DNA from: a virus
Length of the DNA: 38,024 bases
Virus record (IMG/VR): IMGVR_UViG_3300037189_015940
Coordinates: 1-38,024 of that record
Strand: one strand, 5' to 3'
Positions within the stretch are counted from its first letter, which is position 1; every line of letters starts with the position of its first letter. The notes under the pieces were generated by a model. The model was not told the origin of the DNA. It was given only the letters and a program-made list of their open reading frames with translations, and searched no databases. Positions 30,788 through 37,312 of this stretch are shown here, piece by piece. The position numbers and the translations under genes are program-made.

Positions 30788-33430
30788 TTAAGCTCTTTGA
30801 TTAATAGAATAAATTATTTCAGTAGAATTAATGTACATACAAAAAATGTAATTAATCTGTCCTGTTGTGTAATTTCCACTTCCACTGAGTTTTTTAAATG
30901 GAGAAGTAAATGTAGGTGCTGTTCCTGAGTTATGTATAATTACATTGGTTACGCCTACCTGAGCATTTGTTGTATCAACTGATATGTTTCCAGTTTCAGG
31001 TGTTGCAATTGAACCATACAACCTATCTGTTACAAAAGTCAAAACTGTACCTGTTGTAGTACCAGCAGCGGTTGGTAAAGGTGTATATCCTAATGCGTCT
31101 TGTTTTGAATTAAATGTAGTCCAATCTGTAGAACTTAACTTTCCTGTATTTATTGCAGAAGCTACAGGAAGATTAAATGTATGCGTATCAGTTACTGATG
31201 AAATATTAAAATCCGTTCCTGTTGTGCCAACATCAAAATACTGTACTTGTTGTGTTAATCCATTTAACGCTGTTAGACCCGTTGTAAATGTTGTAAGCAC
31301 CTCACAAAGATTACCATTCTCTGTATGTAATGTTATAGTCCTTCCACCTGTAATTACATAAATACGGACTGCCAATCTATCAGTAATGAGTAATGAAGTT
31401 TGCGGAACAGGAATTGAGGTATAGTACTGGTCAACAGTTGTACCATTTGTAATACCTTCTGGATTTGTTGAACCACTTGCGACAAGAGTAAACACATTTG
31501 TAGTGCTAACTTTGTAAATTTCAGCATAAAATTGTGGACTTCCACCAGATGCACTTGATTGAAAATAAAACTCTAAATTCCAATTACCACCAGGTATATT
31601 TAAAAACGAAGGGTCTCCAGCGTCAGTTATAAATGATGCAATATACCCATTACCTGCTCCATTTGTTCTTATAAAATTAGCACCTCCTCCAAGTATTGGT
31701 GTTTTACTCATTTGATAATAAGTATCTCCACCAAATGTACCTTGAGACACACTACCATTAAGATAGTAATTAACCGACGCGCCACCTCCTGTTGAGTTTG
31801 GAAAATTAGCTAATGTTCCATCACCTCTAACGTATTGCGAAACTGAACCAGCTCCAGTAACTGTTATATCACCACTTGATGTTATAGGGCTATTTGTTAC
31901 AGTAAAAGCTGAAGGCATAGTTAATCCAACAGATGTAACACCTGCAGAAGGAATTGTTGGATACGCTATCTGCTTTACATTGCCTGACGAATCTCTTACC
32001 AATAAACTATCAGACGTGGCTCCTGTATCGGGTGTCTGAGATATTTTTAACTTACCATCAGAACCTATAACAAAAGACTCAGTATACGACGCTCCAGTCT
32101 TAAATGTATAGGTTCCTCTTGTTCTATACTCTGTTCCTATTGTGTTGTCATCTATGACTATGTTGGACTGCGACGCACTAGGGTTGCCTAATACAAAGTC
32201 CATTTGCGTTTGGGCCCTTTGTATGGACAGTAGTGTATTACCGTTTAAAAAACTTCTGTTTGAGTCTGCAATCTTTACAGAGCCAAAGTTATCTTCTGAT
32301 ATTTTACTCCAAGTAACATTTGTTGGGGAACTGAACTTAGCTATTCTGTTTGTTTTACCAACACCTGTAATCCCAGTATCAGGCATAGATGTCAACACAT
32401 AGTCCATTGTTCCGGGGTCCCATACATAGGCCAAGTCCGTGTCTAGTGCAATATATATAACTCCAACTGTGCCTATTGATGGAAACGATGCTAAGTCAGC
32501 GTACTCAACGACCTGCTCCTGCGATATAAATGGATTAACACCATCCTCACCGTCATTTGTTAGGTCCGATGTTTTTGTGGGTATTTCTGGCTTGTTTAAT
32601 ATTAGAGAATCTCCTCCTGTTGAGTCCCAATCCGCATTTATTTGTCTAACCCTAGCCCCTTCGCCTAAATCGAGCCAATAAGTATTTCCTCCAATCTCTG
32701 GAAGTATAGCGTCATTATCAAACTTAGCTTTATATATTCTTCCTTCGTAATAGACTACATCGCCAGCCTTATATTCGTTATTTAAAGCATCTGTGTGATT
32801 TACAGAAAACTCAATGGCGTTTAATGAAACTGCCGGTAAATCATCGATAGTTATAAAACCAACATCGTTGTTAAACTCAGATAGGTTTTCTGGAGCTCCA
32901 TCTATGTCGCTGTAATTAACGGACATATCAAGCAAACCAATTAAAAAAGAATCGTTAAAAGACAAAAATCCGTTTCCGCGGACAAACTCAACATCTATTT
33001 TGAGTAGGTTTGAGTTGTCTGGGTGGTCTTCAACCAAAATTAACTTGTATATAGAGTAGCAATTTGGGTTTGCGGAATTGTAAAAATATATGTAGTCTCC
33101 TTCAAAACTTGAGATTAATTGGTCAAAAAAACGAACTTTTAAATCTTTTTTGGACAGCCCAAAAGATGTTACAGAATTAAACGAAACTGTATCAGGAGAG
33201 GGTTCAAAAATCCAAATAAAGCCAGAAGGCGTGCCAGATGGGTTTTGCCACTCTGTGTACCTTAAAGTGACGGAGTTTGGAAATAAAATTGTACCAACGC
33301 TTGAGTAGTACTCTGCAACCTTGTCGGCTGTAAAGTTCTTTGTTTGATTAGAAGACTGAGCATCGCTACCAATCCACTTATCATTACCTCTTACTACACC
33401 ATCGTTTTCGTATGTATGTATTCTTGCCAT
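30788..33430 (-). CDS. Tail fibre protein (880 aa)
   Basis: The N-terminus (ARIHTYENDGVVRGNDKWIG, then SDAQSSNQTKNFTADKVAEY) is a typical virion-attachment start of tail fibres in aquatic Bacteroidota phages. The body contains fibre motifs such as DAPENLSEFNNDVGFITIDD-type turns, VNYYLNGSVSQGTFGGDTYY and the repeated modules GDITVTGAGSVSQYVRGDGT and DWTTFNSKQDALGYTP (about 770). The C-terminus (TSPFKKLSGSGNYTTGQINY) probably forms the receptor-binding tip. There is no intramolecular chaperone (endosialidase-type) motif. Its start overlaps the stop of the preceding spanin-like gene. Sequence of the middle is low-complexity and glycine/serine/threonine-rich, as usual for trimeric fibres. Confidence 0.78.
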   Translation of the reverse strand: MARIHTYENDGVVRGNDKWIGSDAQSSNQTKNFTADKVAEYYSSVGTILFPNSVTLRYTEWQNPSGTPSGFIWIFEPSPDTVSFNSVTSFGLSKKDLKVRFFDQLISSFEGDYIYFYNSANPNCYSIYKLILVEDHPDNSNLLKIDVEFVRGNGFLSFNDSFLIGLLDMSVNYSDIDGAPENLSEFNNDVGFITIDDLPAVSLNAIEFSVNHTDALNNEYKAGDVVYYEGRIYKAKFDNDAILPEIGGNTYWLDLGEGARVRQINADWDSTGGDSLILNKPEIPTKTSDLTNDGEDGVNPFISQEQVVEYADLASFPSIGTVGVIYIALDTDLAYVWDPGTMDYVLTSMPDTGITGVGKTNRIAKFSSPTNVTWSKISEDNFGSVKIADSNRSFLNGNTLLSIQRAQTQMDFVLGNPSASQSNIVIDDNTIGTEYRTRGTYTFKTGASYTESFVIGSDGKLKISQTPDTGATSDSLLVRDSSGNVKQIAYPTIPSAGVTSVGLTMPSAFTVTNSPITSSGDITVTGAGSVSQYVRGDGTLANFPNSTGGGASVNYYLNGSVSQGTFGGDTYYQMSKTPILGGGANFIRTNGAGNGYIASFITDAGDPSFLNIPGGNWNLEFYFQSSASGGSPQFYAEIYKVSTTNVFTLVASGSTNPEGITNGTTVDQYYTSIPVPQTSLLITDRLAVRIYVITGGRTITLHTENGNLCEVLTTFTTGLTALNGLTQQVQYFDVGTTGTDFNISSVTDTHTFNLPVASAINTGKLSSTDWTTFNSKQDALGYTPLPTAAGTTTGTVLTFVTDRLYGSIATPETGNISVDTTNAQVGVTNVIIHNSGTAPTFTSPFKKLSGSGNYTTGQINYIFCMYINSTEIIYSINQRA

Positions 33431-33819
33431 TAATTAGTAATTAAAAGAAACCCAGACAAAGATAGTGAAACTATGCCTATATATTTCCAAAACGTTTTTT
33501 TCGTTTTTTCTTTTTTAATTATTTTTTCGTTGTTTATGATAACTTGGTTTAAAGAGTTGTTTTCCATCTCCTTTGATTTGTAAGCACTTAATAGAAGTTG
33601 ATTCTGTTCTTGTAACAGAGCAGTTCTTTTTTCTTCATTCTTTAAGATGTCTTTTGTTAACTTTAACTCCGCCTTGCAAGCGTCACCCTTTATTAGCTCC
33701 GTTATTATCTTTACTGACTGAATGCTGTCCAGTATCACAACCTTTTCCTGTGCGTTCATCGAAATAACACTGCATATCAGAAACGCTATACTTACTAACA
33801 AGTTTAATTTTTTGAACAT
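33430..33819 (-). CDS. Second spanin-like subunit: signal peptide, coiled coil and C-terminal membrane segment (129 aa)
   Basis: The product starts MFKKLNLLVSIAFLICSVIS, a Sec signal peptide with likely cleavage after A23 (MNA|QEK). C17 is not preceded by a good lipobox, so a lipoprotein is unlikely. The middle is coiled coil (KLTKDILKNEEKRTALLQEQ) and a hydrophobic helix near residues 110-127 precedes the end. The gene overlaps the preceding i-spanin-like gene by 137 bases in a different frame, the arrangement of Rz/Rz1 pairs. It probably helps disrupt the outer membrane at lysis, but the topology is not that of classical outer-membrane spanin lipoproteins. Confidence 0.5.
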   Translation of the reverse strand: MFKKLNLLVSIAFLICSVISMNAQEKVVILDSIQSVKIITELIKGDACKAELKLTKDILKNEEKRTALLQEQNQLLLSAYKSKEMENNSLNQVIINNEKIIKKEKTKKTFWKYIGIVSLSLSGFLLITN

Positions 33820-34066
33820 ATACTTTTTTGATTTTTGATTTTTGACGTATTAAACTATCTTTTGTTTTGACTAAAACACCATCCTTTTCTTTTAGATTTT
33901 CATACATTTTTATGTATGTTTTTGCCTGAGCATTGTAAAATAAAGCGGAATCCTTTAAAACTTTATTTTCGTTTTCAAGATGTCGAGTTTTATTTAGGTT
34001 GAAAAACAGAGCAATTACAAGAACAACAACAATTACTACGGCAATGTATTTTTTATAATTCAACAT
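33683..34066 (-). CDS. Rz-like inner-membrane spanin (127 aa)
   Basis: The protein has an N-terminal membrane anchor (MLNYKKYIAVVIVVVLVIALF), then a periplasmic coiled coil (HLENENKVLKDSALFYNAQA, LKEKDGVLVKTKDSLI) and a C-terminal block KLVSKYSVSDMQCYFDERTG. This is the i-spanin architecture: membrane helix plus a rod reaching the outer membrane. The position directly after the endolysin gene and the 137-base overlap with the next coding frame support the assignment. C-terminal cysteines C100 and C110 could form intermolecular disulfides between spanin rods, as in lambda Rz. Confidence 0.6.
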   Translation of the reverse strand: MLNYKKYIAVVIVVVLVIALFFNLNKTRHLENENKVLKDSALFYNAQAKTYIKMYENLKEKDGVLVKTKDSLIRQKSKIKKVYVQKIKLVSKYSVSDMQCYFDERTGKGCDTGQHSVSKDNNGANKG

Positions 34067-34556
34067 AATTAATTCCGTTTTTATCTTTAATCAATTTTCC
34101 AGAGTCATACTTTCTTTTTAAAGACCTCCAGTCATTTCCGAAGTTCATTTCAAAATGAGGCGCGTCTTTAAACCTTTTCCAGTCGCCACCCCAAGACCAT
34201 CCTTTAGACTTGAAATAGTTAACAACTTCCATCCAGTCAGCTTTAGAGTCTTTGTCAAAATCACGAATCATAGACCAAGATGCCTCTTCAAAAGTTCCGT
34301 TTCCGTCATTGTCATATAACAATACAATATCAAAAGCCAATCCGTAATTATGAATTGACTGCCAAGCACGAGCGTTTGTAACTTTTGGTCTTCTATTAAA
34401 CAGGGCATTTTGCTCTTCTGGCGTTCTGTAAACATACGCAAATCTAAGCCTTGCGCCTTTGCCCAACAGGTTGTTGGCCTCTATGTATTGCTGTCGAAGT
34501 TGCTCTCTAATTTTTGGATGAGCCTGCTTTATACGCTCAAGTGTAATATTATCCAT
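34053..34556 (-). CDS. Endolysin, M15-family L,D-/Ala-Glu peptidase (167 aa)
   Basis: This is a peptidase M15_4-type lysin with zinc ligands H69 and D76 in SIHNYGLAFD (SxHxxGxAxD) and H134 in DAPHFEMN; the WSWGGDW segment before it is usual. The N-terminal region has KIREQLRQQYIEANNLL then GARLRFAYVYRTPEEQN, the typical opening helix and R/T substrate strand. Between the zinc sites are two acidic loops, D82-x-D84-x-N86-G and D99-x-D101-x-D103, which could bind calcium as in T5 endolysin. There is no signal peptide, so a holin is needed. It overlaps the upstream gene by 8 bases and the downstream spanin gene by 14. Confidence 0.85.
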   Translation of the reverse strand: MDNITLERIKQAHPKIREQLRQQYIEANNLLGKGARLRFAYVYRTPEEQNALFNRRPKVTNARAWQSIHNYGLAFDIVLLYDNDGNGTFEEASWSMIRDFDKDSKADWMEVVNYFKSKGWSWGGDWKRFKDAPHFEMNFGNDWRSLKRKYDSGKLIKDKNGINYVEL

Positions 34557-34866
34557 TTGATTTTGATTTTATTATTGCTACTCCAAGGGCTGAAAAAAAA
34601 GCGACTATAACCGCAATAGCCCATTTAAACTGTTTTACGTATGTGTTAACCTCAACTTTAAACTCTTCAAGGTCGTCAACCTTAGCCTCTACAGAACGTA
34701 ACTTTCCAGCAATACCTTGCTCAGAACTTAATGGGTTGCCCATAATTGCGTTTTTAATATCTCTGACGTCACCACCAACGTCCTCTAGCTTCTCCTTAAA
34801 AAGTCGTTGATGTTGTTCCAACCTGTCTAATCTTTCACTGTTTAGGTAATCTCTATTCGGCTCCAT
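34549..34866 (-). CDS. Coiled-coil membrane protein, possible holin/accessory lysis protein (105 aa)
   Basis: With the start at ATG 34866 the product begins MEPNRDYLNSERLDRLEQHQ. It has a long N-terminal coiled coil (about 1-75, EEFKVEVNTYVKQFK end) and one C-terminal hydrophobic helix WAIAVIVAFFSALGVAIIKS. This resembles XhlA-type hemolysin/holin-associated proteins. An upstream ATG at 34896 would lengthen it by 10 residues and enlarge the overlap with the previous gene; the family-like start favours 34866. It directly precedes the endolysin and follows a holin candidate, so it is likely part of the lysis cassette. Confidence 0.55.
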   Translation of the reverse strand: MEPNRDYLNSERLDRLEQHQRLFKEKLEDVGGDVRDIKNAIMGNPLSSEQGIAGKLRSVEAKVDDLEEFKVEVNTYVKQFKWAIAVIVAFFSALGVAIIKSKSNG

Positions 34867-35053
34867 TGTTACTTTTTGATTTAAAAAGTTTTTCAACAGA
34901 GTCTACAAAACTTTGAACGGCAATATAAGCAGTTGCTATAATTACCCAGTCTGTTGAATGTAAAACACCTTTAAACAAAGCTACTGAAGCCACAACGAAA
35001 ACAAGCAACTTCCTGCTTATCCATTTATTGATTCTGTAGTCTAAATTTTTCAT
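34853..35053 (-). CDS. Putative holin (66 aa)
   Basis: The short product MKNLDYRINKWISRKLLVFV has a basic N-terminus and two hydrophobic stretches, LLVFVVASVALFKGVLH (about 16-32) and DWVIIATAYIAVQSFV (about 35-50), with a charged end (EKLFKSKSNNGAE). Pattern RKL-(hydrophobic)-DW-YIAVQ resembles small phage holins in Bacteroidota. It is located two genes upstream of the endolysin, as expected for a holin. A membrane role in timing lysis is likely; pore formation is not provable from sequence. Confidence 0.6.
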   Translation of the reverse strand: MKNLDYRINKWISRKLLVFVVASVALFKGVLHSTDWVIIATAYIAVQSFVDSVEKLFKSKSNNGAE

Positions 35054-35054
35054 A

Positions 35055-35372
35055 CTAATATGAGTATAATGTTGACAAGCCTAAAGCTAAACTTTCGTAG
35101 TCATCAGTATAGTCATTGCCATCAACAAGTATTTGTGTAACATTATTTGTAGGTGTTGAATATATATCAATACCCAAGTGGGAGTAATACGCTGGGTCAA
35201 TACCTAAGATGTGCATATATAATTTCCATTGAGTCTTGCCAGAGGCGGTTACTCTTTCTTCTGGAAAATTTTTAATCGTAAATGTTGAATTGTTTAATGG
35301 ATATACTTGAAACAATTCTCCATCTATGTATAATGCAATGTGGCTTCCTATTTTTTCAAATGAAAATATCAT
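35055..35372 (-). CDS. Hypothetical beta-rich protein (105 aa)
   Basis: The sequence MIFSFEKIGSHIALYIDGEL and the end DDYESLALGLSTLYSY describe a soluble, probably beta-sandwich protein. A repeat of strand-turn pairs (ALYIDGELFQVYPLNNSTF, NNVTQILVDGNDYTDDYESL) is visible. There is no membrane segment, signal or catalytic motif. Its start overlaps the end of the HNH gene and it ends just before the holin candidate, so it is a component of the same late operon. It might be a minor structural or receptor protein; that is a guess. Confidence 0.55.
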   Translation of the reverse strand: MIFSFEKIGSHIALYIDGELFQVYPLNNSTFTIKNFPEERVTASGKTQWKLYMHILGIDPAYYSHLGIDIYSTPTNNVTQILVDGNDYTDDYESLALGLSTLYSY

Positions 35373-35674
35373 TATTTTTTGTTTTTAGTGTTATTTGTCT
35401 TTGCTTTAACTAATCTCGTGTTTTTTTTGTGATTAGAACCCCCTTTAGCTAATGGCTTTATGTGGTCAACCACATATCCGTCAGGTATATTTTTATGCCT
35501 AGCTCTAGCCTTTGCCCTCATGCTTTTCTTCTTTTTTTCTTCTGGAGTAGCGTTCTTTGCTTTTTTATAGGCCTTTCCTTTTTCGCTTTTATTCCATTTA
35601 GAAGAAGTTTCTTGATGCTTTTTTCTAGCCTCTGGATTTTCTCTATAATATTTAGCAGTTTTACTTAAAGCCAT
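35372..35674 (-). CDS. HNH-type nuclease-like small basic protein (100 aa)
   Basis: The N-terminal half is a Lys/Arg-rich helix (MALSKTAKYYRENPEARKKH ... RAKARARHKNIPDG). The C-terminal half has YVVDHIKPLAKGGSNHKKNT, an HNH signature (DH...PLxxGG...N) with the first His of the DH pair and the Asn in place, followed by a basic tail. It may cut or nick DNA, as HNH proteins assist cos cleavage or act as free-standing homing nucleases. It overlaps the 105-aa gene by one base and sits beside four other small Lys-rich proteins. The domain is small, so binding only is also possible. Confidence 0.6.
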   Translation of the reverse strand: MALSKTAKYYRENPEARKKHQETSSKWNKSEKGKAYKKAKNATPEEKKKKSMRAKARARHKNIPDGYVVDHIKPLAKGGSNHKKNTRLVKAKTNNTKNKK

Positions 35675-35678
35675 AATA

Positions 35679-35849
35679 TTATTTTTTCATCATTTTTTTT
35701 GCTTTTCCTTTAGCAGCTTCTTTTTTTTTGTACTTTCCAGCCTTAGACATTGCAATTGCTACTGCTTGTTTTTGACTCTTACCTGAAGCCATTTCTTTTT
35801 TAATGTTTTCTGAAATAGCTTTGTCTGATTTTCCTGATTTTAACGGCAT
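35679..35849 (-). CDS. DUF6496-like small basic protein (56 aa)
   Basis: From ATG 35849 the product reads MPLKSGKSDKAISENIKKEM then ASGKSQKQAVAIAMSKAGKY, followed by a Lys/Ala tail. The first 40 residues fit the DUF6496 pattern MPLKxGKSxKxISxNIxxE...GxxQKQAVAIALSKA common in phage and bacterial small proteins; it is probably a helix-turn-helix-like or nucleic-acid-associated unit. It lies between two related small basic genes. No signal peptide is present. It is unnamed; DNA binding is inferred from charge. Confidence 0.65.
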   Translation of the reverse strand: MPLKSGKSDKAISENIKKEMASGKSQKQAVAIAMSKAGKYKKKEAAKGKAKKMMKK

Positions 35850-35854
35850 AACTT

Positions 35855-35998
35855 TTATTTTTTATATGGAAATTTTTTGTTTAACATTTTCTGTCTTTTA
35901 TCGCATCCGCAGTCTTTAGATACTTTTTTTACAACAGCTTTCACTCCGGTATATTTTGCTAACTTAGCAATAGTATCTCCTAATCCTCTGCTTTTCAT
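35855..35998 (-). CDS. Small basic Cys-containing protein (47 aa)
   Basis: The frame from ATG 35998 starts MKSRGLGDTIAKLAKYTGVK, with KKVSKDCGCDKRQKMLNKKF then PYKK. The GLGDTIxKxxxxTGxKxVVxK...KDCGCxxRQ...N pattern is frequent in phages of this group and the CGC pair may bind zinc. The start overlaps the DUF5872-like stop by the ATGA signature, so it is made by coupled translation. Its function is unknown. Charge and Cys pair suggest a small nucleic-acid-binding protein. Confidence 0.65.
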   Translation of the reverse strand: MKSRGLGDTIAKLAKYTGVKAVVKKVSKDCGCDKRQKMLNKKFPYKK

Positions 35999-36336
35999 CT
36001 TTTAATAGGTTTTACTCTCCTACCCATTCCTACCTTTGATTTTTCTTTCTTTTTACTAGCAAGTTGCGACTTACTCATTTCTGATTTAGTCACCGGTGTT
36101 TTTGAAGACACTCTTTTTGTTGGCCTACAGTATTCGTTTTTACCGCCGGCTCCACAAGGCTTTCCGGTTCTTGTGTCTTCCCACTTTTCATCCTGCCATC
36201 TTTTTAATTCAGAGCCCTTTTTTCCTTTACGAACATTTCCTTTAGATTTCCTGCATTTAGCTATTGCCTGAGAAGCTCTTGCTGAAGGAAAAACATCGTA
36301 TTGAGCTTTGACTTTTTTATAACAAGCATCTTTCAT
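35995..36336 (-). CDS. DUF5872-like basic protein (113 aa)
   Basis: The product contains KDACYKKVKAQYDVFPSARA then SQAIAKCRK, and later KRWQDEKWEDTRTGKPCGAG followed by YCRPTKRVSSKTPVTKSEM, blocks that match DUF5872-type proteins known from phages and giant viruses. The protein is rich in Lys and Arg, with conserved Cys pairs that may be zinc-linked. A nucleic-acid or internal-core role is plausible. The start at ATG 36336 overlaps the stop of the homing endonuclease gene by ATGA. The C-terminus is a basic tail without fold. Confidence 0.65.
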   Translation of the reverse strand: MKDACYKKVKAQYDVFPSARASQAIAKCRKSKGNVRKGKKGSELKRWQDEKWEDTRTGKPCGAGGKNEYCRPTKRVSSKTPVTKSEMSKSQLASKKKEKSKVGMGRRVKPIKR

Positions 36337-37040
36337 TTTTGCAAATTTAATGATTTCCTGATAGACTTAGCTTTGTGATAATTTTTTTCATTTGCAAAGT
36401 TAAAGTCACTCAAAAACCATCCGTTTGAAGACTTTCTTTTTTTATTTAATAAATCATTAATTCTAAACGTTTTATTGTTTGTAAACACTCCTGCTTGATA
36501 AACATCATGAAAATAAAAAACATCTTCATTTGTATTTTTTAAGCAAACAGGGGTATTATATCCTTTTAAACAAAACTTATTGTTTTTAAATCTTTTCTTG
36601 CCACTTATATTTTTTAAACCCAAAAAAGAAGCGCAACTTGCTTGAGAATCAAAACTAAATTCTTCCCCTGTTTCGCAATCTATTATACAAATGTTTTTTG
36701 ATGTATTTAAATTTGAGCCTCCAATACCTCCTAATTTTATATTTAAACAACTACTATTGCTCAGTAAATCTTTAGTTACAATCTTTTCTTCAAAAGAATA
36801 GGCGTCATGCATATTATCAAACTCAGCTATAATTTCTCTTTTAAAATTCTTGTATCCATATTTTATTACTGAATCAATAAACGCTGACTTTACGCCCTTT
36901 TTTTTAAGACTTATAGCATTTCCTTGACTACAAACTCCGCATCCTATATATCCATCAGAAATTCTTCTTTCTAAATGGACTCCAATATAAAATTTATCGT
37001 TCACAGTGCAAGTTGTTTTGTAGACTATATATCTTGGCAT
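36333..37040 (-). CDS. GIY-YIG homing endonuclease (235 aa)
   Basis: The N-terminal GIY-YIG nuclease is visible: YIVY at 4-7, FYIG at 17-20, R25/R26 and the second GYIGCG at 30-35, and a metal-binding Glu at 84 (DAYSFEEKIVTKDLL), followed by LNIKLGGIGGS. The C-terminal half has a DNA-recognition part (NUMOD-like): GEEFSFDSQASCASFLGLKN (about 125-144) and a second unit RKSSNGWFLSDFNF. Such enzymes nick or cut phage DNA to copy themselves into homologous sites. The gene overlaps both neighbours by single bases (TAATG and ATGA) and is inserted between two small basic protein genes. No intron or fusion is visible. Confidence 0.78.
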   Translation of the reverse strand: MPRYIVYKTTCTVNDKFYIGVHLERRISDGYIGCGVCSQGNAISLKKKGVKSAFIDSVIKYGYKNFKREIIAEFDNMHDAYSFEEKIVTKDLLSNSSCLNIKLGGIGGSNLNTSKNICIIDCETGEEFSFDSQASCASFLGLKNISGKKRFKNNKFCLKGYNTPVCLKNTNEDVFYFHDVYQAGVFTNNKTFRINDLLNKKRKSSNGWFLSDFNFANEKNYHKAKSIRKSLNLQK

Positions 37041-37309
37041 TACTTTCCTTTCAAATATTTATCGCTATTTGGCGACCATAAGTTTTTACAGGCCCAGTAT
37101 CTAGCGGTTAGTTTGTTAGTCGCAGAGGCGCATTTATGTCTTGCATTAAAAGATTTTCTAGCTTTTGCTGAATAATTTGATTTGTAACCATCTGCTCCGT
37201 AATGTATTAGCTTTTCTGTTCCGTTAGAACAAGCCTTGACCATTCTTTTCTTTCCAGCCCTATCGCTTGGTCTAGGACTATTGCACTTCATTTTGCTTTT
37301 ATCTGCCAT
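37040..37309 (-). CDS. DUF6321-like basic protein (89 aa)
   Basis: The product MADKSKMKCNSPRPSDRAGK, then KRMVKACSNGTEKLIHYGAD, ends with KSFNARHKCASATNKLTARY and WACKNLW. The series KCNxPR...KKxVVKAC.NG.EK.I.FG...RKSFxARHKC......LTARYWxCKxW is a recurrent phage pattern that I place in DUF6321. It is Lys/Arg-rich with several Cys (C9, C27, C60, C74), consistent with a small zinc-stabilised DNA-associated or virion-core protein. It starts 3 bases after the fibre gene stop. The function is unknown. Confidence 0.65.
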   Translation of the reverse strand: MADKSKMKCNSPRPSDRAGKKRMVKACSNGTEKLIHYGADGYKSNYSAKARKSFNARHKCASATNKLTARYWACKNLWSPNSDKYLKGK

Positions 37310-37312
37310 AGC

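Noticed and set aside
30984-31361. Rightward 125-aa ORF opposite the tail fibre gene
   Set aside because: The frame is Val-rich because the opposite strand is Thr/Asn-rich fibre sequence; nothing else supports it.
36342-36349. TAAATTTG before the DUF5872-like gene as a promoter
   Set aside because: It lies in the last codons of the homing endonuclease with no TTG at the right distance; in such AT-rich DNA chance matches are common.
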